Positions 59,295-64,000 of a DNA stretch of 64,000 bases are shown piece by piece. Numbering within the stretch: the stretch's first letter is position 1; every line of letters starts with the position of its first letter. Under the pieces are notes generated by a model that saw only the letters and a list, made by a program, of their open reading frames with translations, had not been told where the DNA came from and did no database searches. The position numbers were made by a program, and so were the translations under genes. The DNA lies in assembly GCA_032164295.1 (NCBI GenBank), contig JAJHTX010000005.1:1674001-1738000 (forward strand), in the 5' to 3' direction. Source of the stretch: Inonotus obliquus. Taxonomy: Eukaryota > Basidiomycota > Agaricomycetes > Hymenochaetales > Hymenochaetaceae.

Positions 59295-61025
59295 TAAAGG
59301 GTAATACCGGAGGCTACGATCGATATGGGCTTAATTCTGCGATTCTACCGCTTCTTCCAATTAACAATACTTCTGCAATTCTACCGCTTCTTACTTCTCT
59401 TCGGACCACGGTACTTCTGCCGTCCTATCTACGCCTACAGTTCCAACAAAGTACGAGGCTTCTGCGATTCGACAAGGCTATGAATGGTCCTGCATACGTT
59501 TAGCCAGACTTCTGCACCAATACCGAATCACCAATCCCTACGCCCGTCTTCCATCACAGTACCGAACCACCAGACTTCGATACCGATGATACCGATACAG
59601 TACCGTCCACCCATCCTGATACCGATGCTTAATAGTCCACGTTACGCCCTTGACGGCCCATACCAGAGGGAAAGGCTCACAAGCTATGATCGGTCTGCCA
59701 TACGTTGCTGTGAAGAGTTGGATCATTGTCGAAGCTCCAAGTCCGACGGTATGCCCTTCTGAACCACCATGCATCAATACCAACGATACCGGTGTTGATA
59801 CCGATGGTCCACTCTGGTACCGAAGTTCGTAACGTGTGCTAGGTCGAGACCACGCCCTCGGAGATCTACGTCGAGAGGAAGGTTGGGAAATGAATCAGGT
59901 CTGCCATACGCTGCTTCGATCTCGGAGGAGACCATCGATCCGACTCAGAGGGGAAGCCAAGCAATGCCCAGTCGAGTCAGGCAACGCGTACCGATCGATA
60001 TCGAGGGGCTCGAGCGATCTCATTGATGCCCAGGGACAATCCCAGCGTACTGATTGGTACCGAGCGATAGAGTACTCCATTGCCAAGGTTAGGTTGTACC
60101 GACATGTCAACATCGGAGCACGCCGTCCGATCGACCGGTAGACACCCAGACTGACGCCGCACAGATCATGATACCGGAACAAAGGTAAATCAGGAGGACG
60201 TGCTTCTCCAGAGAAGGAGACGACAGGGCCATCGCCAGGAGCACCCATGCGGTAGCTTGAGACACGTCCTAATTCTAGCGCTGGTCAACGTCGGTACCGC
60301 CACCCTACCTCGGTATCACTCGTCGTGAGTTTTCATTGGGTTCTTGTTTCGTCCCACCCTATTCTTAGCTACCCCCTGATAAAACTTCTTATTCATTTAT
60401 TGTCTTATGTTTCCCCTGGTTATATTTTTACATTCATTTCGATCTTATGTTCCCCTTCTTGTACCGGATTGCGGTACAATTCGACTTGTAAAACTCCCCA
60501 TTTGGTATCCTGAATGGCTACGGTATTATGGTATTTATAGCCTGCATGTTCTACTATAGCGAACCAGCTAATCTGAGAGGAACTTCCAGAGTGAAGGTCC
60601 GGGTTTTGCTCATCTCGTTCAAGCCCCCGTTCGTTCGTCTCGTCTCGTAGTCACCGGTATCGATACCGGTAGTCGTCTATATCGTCTTCGTCGTCCTCGC
60701 CTCTCGTCTCACAACTAGTCCTATCAGAAACACCCCCTCTGCTAGTCTTCTCCACTGCTTCGTTCTCTCTACCACAATACCGGACGACAAACGACTCGGT
60801 ATCGACAGATTCGACTCAGTATCAATCGTCTCCTGATATCTCTTCTCTCGAGTGGTCACCTAGAGCCCCCAGTACTCATCAATCCAGCCAGGCCCTACTA
60901 TCTCTCTCGACGACCTGTCTGTGACTGTACAACTTAGTACCGCCACGTACCGGCCCTCCCAACGTACCTAAATCGTACCCCCCTCGTCCGGTACTTCTGA
61001 TACCGGCCGCGTTCTCGCACATTCA
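59295..61025 (-). mobile_element. Type 1 element, copy 6 (1731 bp)
   Basis: Reverse orientation: TAAAGGGTAATACCGG at 59295 to CTCGCACATTCA at 61025. Flanks CCGC (59291-59294) and CTGC (61026-61029) differ by one C-to-T change. Internal CGGTAYCG-like motifs are especially well kept. Confidence 0.9.
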
Positions 61026-61740
61026 CTGCCGACTGACACTTGTTGGTCTGTGCACTATCTTTGATGTTGGTCTGTGCACACTTAATGTCGTAGATAGTCC
61101 CACAGTCCAATACAGTATAAAAGGAGTAGGGAGTCCACCTTAGCCACCTCAGCTTTGGTATCTCCTCTACCTCCCGGTGTTAAGTCAAACTTGGTGTGCT
61201 GTCCTTCTAAGGGAGCGAAGCTCACCTCGATGCTGCGCTTTGTAAGCGTAGTAAGCTGGCCGGGAAAGGTTGATTGCCAAGCCTACCCTCCATCGTCGAC
61301 ATGGCTGCAGCTGGCTTGTGATGGTAGACCTCGGAGATACGTGTTCGTCTGGGTATTGCGCCTGGGCATGTGCCTCTGTCTCCAGTCGTCGGTCTTTATG
61401 GTCGGCATGGGTTTGCTGTTGTGGGTTGGCATTCGTGGTCTGTGTCTTCAACGTACTCCTCTAGGATCCGGGTATCTCCCGTGGCCTAGTCCACTCTCGC
61501 GACGTGCTAGAGATGGGTGGCGAGACCCTCGCTCCCCGCTGTCTGTCTCAAAGTCTCTTTTGCGTTATCCTCTGATCGTCTACTAGTCTAGTCTGCTGGC
61601 CTGACGATGTCCCTCCTCCCTGACCTCGTAGGAGAAGTACTCAAGTGTCGACTGTGGGTACAATCCCTTTCACGAGTTGCTTAGGTGTTATAGTGCGCAC
61701 CTCCCCTGTGGAGAGTCCCCGCATGCTGTCTCATCGACGT
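61026..61740. other. Unannotated sequence with a TATA-like box
   Basis: No gene recognised. A cagtataaaaggag box lies at 61113-61126 after a repeated ttggtctgtgcac phrase (61042-61054 and 61066-61078). The sequence is more GC-rich than neighbours and continues after the type 2 insertion at 61741-63035. An open frame of 143 codons at 61155-61586 has no recognisable content. Confidence 0.35.
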
Positions 61741-63035
61741 TAAATGTGCGAGATTGCGTCCGGTACCGAAATACCGAGACGAGGGGTGTATGGTTTTAAG
61801 TGGGGGAGGGCTAATACGTGCCGGTACTTAACCAGTACGGTCACGGTACTTGTTGTCTATGAAAAGGGGGAGTTAATGGATGGGCCCAAAGTGAAGGGTA
61901 TGTGATTCTGGTATGAAAAGGACAGGTTAGAATGTGGGAAAAACTTTGGTACAGGTCGGTATGGGAGAGAACGTAGCAAAACAAGAGTCTAATACCATGG
62001 GAAAAACCTCGGTACAGGTCGGTACAGAAAGAAAGGGGTCGGTACCGTGGGAAAAATGTCGGTACAGGTCGGTACTTGAACGAATGGGTTCGGTATGTGC
62101 AGAAACGTTGTAAAACAAAAGCTCAGTACAGAAACGAAAGGTGGATGTGCAGAATACAAAGGATAACAAAATGTCGGTACCGTGGGAAAAACGTCGGTAC
62201 AGGTCGGTACTGCAAGGAAACAGCTAGCACGGGGTGGTATAGCAAGAAACAGACTGGGGGAGGCTGGTGGCTGAGAGTGTTGACTGGACTGGGAAGGAAA
62301 CCTGAGCCCTCACACAGGAGGCTAACTCTGAAGGTTCACTTGAGATGGAACTGGGATGGGACTGGGACGAAGCTTGAGAGGAGACTGAGATGGAACTGAG
62401 AAGGGGGTGAGGAAACCCGAGCCCTCACACTAGAGGCTAGCTCCTAAGATTACCTGGAGAGCTACTACGTACAGGAGGAGATATTTATACTACTGTACTG
62501 AACATTGCAGCACCATCAGAGGGACAACAAGAAAGGGTTAGGGAGGACAAGATACCAATGAAAACGTAGCATATAGTACCCCTGGATGAAAAGTCCTTAG
62601 GACAAGAGATCTGCGCCCCTGCTGATTGATACCGACACGTTTCTGGTGGTACCGGACCTGAAAACCTTAACAGATACTGACCCTGAGCTTCCCCAAAGAA
62701 CCGGCATGCATAGTCCAACCATCAGGAATGAATACCAGAGAGGAAGACATCTGATCCATGTCATGAGAGCATGTCGAATTGTCAAATTGTCTCAGTACCG
62801 GGTTTCTCGGCACTCGGTACTCTCGGTATTCTCGGTACCGGGTTTCTTGGCGCTCGGTACCGGTACTCTCGGCGTTCGGTATCTTGAGAAATGGGACCGA
62901 CAGTTTCTCTAGGTGTGCTGGTGGATACTGGAAGGTGTAGATGGGACTGTACTGTAGCATGGGGTAAGCATAGAATGGGATACCGGGCTTGATACCGAGC
63001 TTGATACTGAGCTCAGCTGCACGTAGTTCTCTTCA
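61741..63035 (+). mobile_element. Type 2 solo-LTR-like element, copy 3 (1295 bp)
   Basis: Starts TAAATGTGCGAGATTGC and ends GTAGTTCTCTTCA, flanked by an exact ACGT duplication (61737-61740 and 63036-63039). It holds four GTGGGAAAAA-containing subrepeats between 61930 and 62215. It keeps CpG in both duplicates, so it may be a younger insertion. Confidence 0.9.
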
Positions 63036-64000
63036 ACGTGACGAACAAAGAATGTCTCGACCTCACAGTTGAGCGTGTTGGCCTCCCCCGACGTTGGAGC
63101 CGTAGTTCAGCATTAGGATTATTACCTTGCCCAGCAACGTGATGTCGACCGTGTATTCCGATAAGTCCTCCGTCCTTTCGCCCCTGCCCCCCTTCTCTCC
63201 CGATCTTGACGTCGTAAGGGATCTAGGGTGCTATGCCAATCCTTCACGGGTGCGGACAGTGCTCTAGTGATACGATGTTAAGGTCACCCCTATACCGATG
63301 TCCGGCATCTCGCTGGATGTCACCTTTCAAGGCAGAGCTGTTACTGTATCACAAACAGGGTTTGACGAGATGTACCATACTCGTCATAGGAGTGCTTGTT
63401 GGTGAGACTCTAGTATGTGTGTTGATGCGCTAGGTGTACAGGCACTGGGAGCAGAGTTGTACTGTGTTACAAACAACGGTGTGAGGGCATTACCGATAGC
63501 TCTTAATGTAGTCTGCTGGGGAGTGTTGCGTAGTAGATGCACCAGTAGTGCTCTGGGTTATTAAAGCATACACACCTTCGTCTACGACGTTGGTGCCAGT
63601 CTCGTGGTTGGGTGGTCTAACCATCTGATCCTATGGCTGAGGGACATGCCTGAGATAGGACGTCATGGTGTTCAGTAGATGGCGGGATGTAGTTTCTCAC
63701 CTAAGGTTGCAGAGTTGTACTGCGTACTAAACAACATTGTGATGCATGGATGTTAGCGTGTCTCTCTGATGTCCTCTTAGTAGGATAGACTGGTGGGTGG
63801 TTGTGTAGTAGACGTACCTGAGTCGTCCAGGGATATTAAACGAGGTTACTAAGGGTGTGCCTTACCTTGCGCATTGCCTTCCTTCGGCGACGTACCTTCT
63901 TGGTTTAGGGGTTATATCTCTAGGCCTCGTACTCCGGGATATACGTGCTATGGGTGTGGGAACCCCAGGGCCGTTGTCACCTTCCCTCCAACGTGTTATG
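63036..64000. repeat. Degenerate direct repeats at the right edge
   Basis: A phrase GCAGAGYTGTWACTG followed by caaacaac-like sequence recurs near 63332, 63451 and 63706, with a second shared phrase (gtagtagaYgYacc...tattaaa) near 63528-63565 and 63808-63840. No coding frame is supported; the unit is probably continued beyond the window. Confidence 0.45.

Noticed and set aside
56810..61025. Type 1 copies 5 and 6 as the two LTRs of one retrotransposon
   Set aside because: They are in the same orientation, but only about 735 bp lies between them. Each has its own distinct 4-bp duplication and the gap holds the unrelated relic sequence.
61155..61586. 143-codon frame in GC-richer sequence
   Set aside because: No motif, no splice structure and Cys/Ser/Leu-rich composition typical of chance frames in such DNA.

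Overview
The window looks like a piece of a filamentous basidiomycete genome, probably an Agaricomycete. Genes are dense and carry many short introns (about 45-65 nt, GT...AG). They include fungal-specific lysine biosynthesis (homoaconitase), a mitochondrial acetohydroxyacid reductoisomerase and a single-pass membrane protein of a type I associate with mushroom-forming fungi. I could run no database search; identities rest on reading conserved motifs.

Region 1 (1-27.1 kb) is an ordinary gene-rich compartment with 11 genes whose exon chains I could mostly close in frame: ILV5 (+), trimethyllysine dioxygenase (+), LYS4 (-), a TBC-domain Rab GAP (-), a single-pass membrane protein (+), COA6 (-) and RIX7 (+) on a shared promoter, a Dpb11/Rad4/TopBP1-type BRCT protein (+), a large repeat protein with glycine-zipper-like segments (-), and protein phosphatase methylesterase PPE1 (+). 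A 1.03-kb non-autonomous inverted-repeat element sits between RIX7 and the BRCT gene. ILV5, LYS4, COA6 and probably the dioxygenase act in mitochondria; RIX7, DPB11 and PPE1 are housekeeping functions in ribosome assembly, replication checkpoint and PP2A control.

Region 2 (27.1-64 kb) is a transposon-dominated compartment with decayed genes. It holds a relic of a USP7/Ubp15-type deubiquitinase, a ubiquitin gene relic, a truncated or chimeric arrestin-domain gene, a tRNA-like sequence, a JmjC-like gene broken by two different elements, and another coding relic broken by one. A 5-kb LINE (32.9-45.8 kb, minus strand) is spread over 13 kb by two MITEs and two long insertions, each of which contains a further insertion.

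The most striking signal is a pair of related non-coding repeat families. Type 1 is about 1.74 kb with six copies; type 2 is about 1.28 kb with three. All nine copies are bounded by a 4-bp target duplication of the form NCGN, and in seven of nine the two duplicates differ only by a CpG-to-TpG/CpA transition. Both families start TRAATGTGCRAG, look like solo LTRs, and are studded with a short CGGTAYCG-like palindromic motif. This suggests insertion centred on CpG dinucleotides followed by methylation-linked decay.
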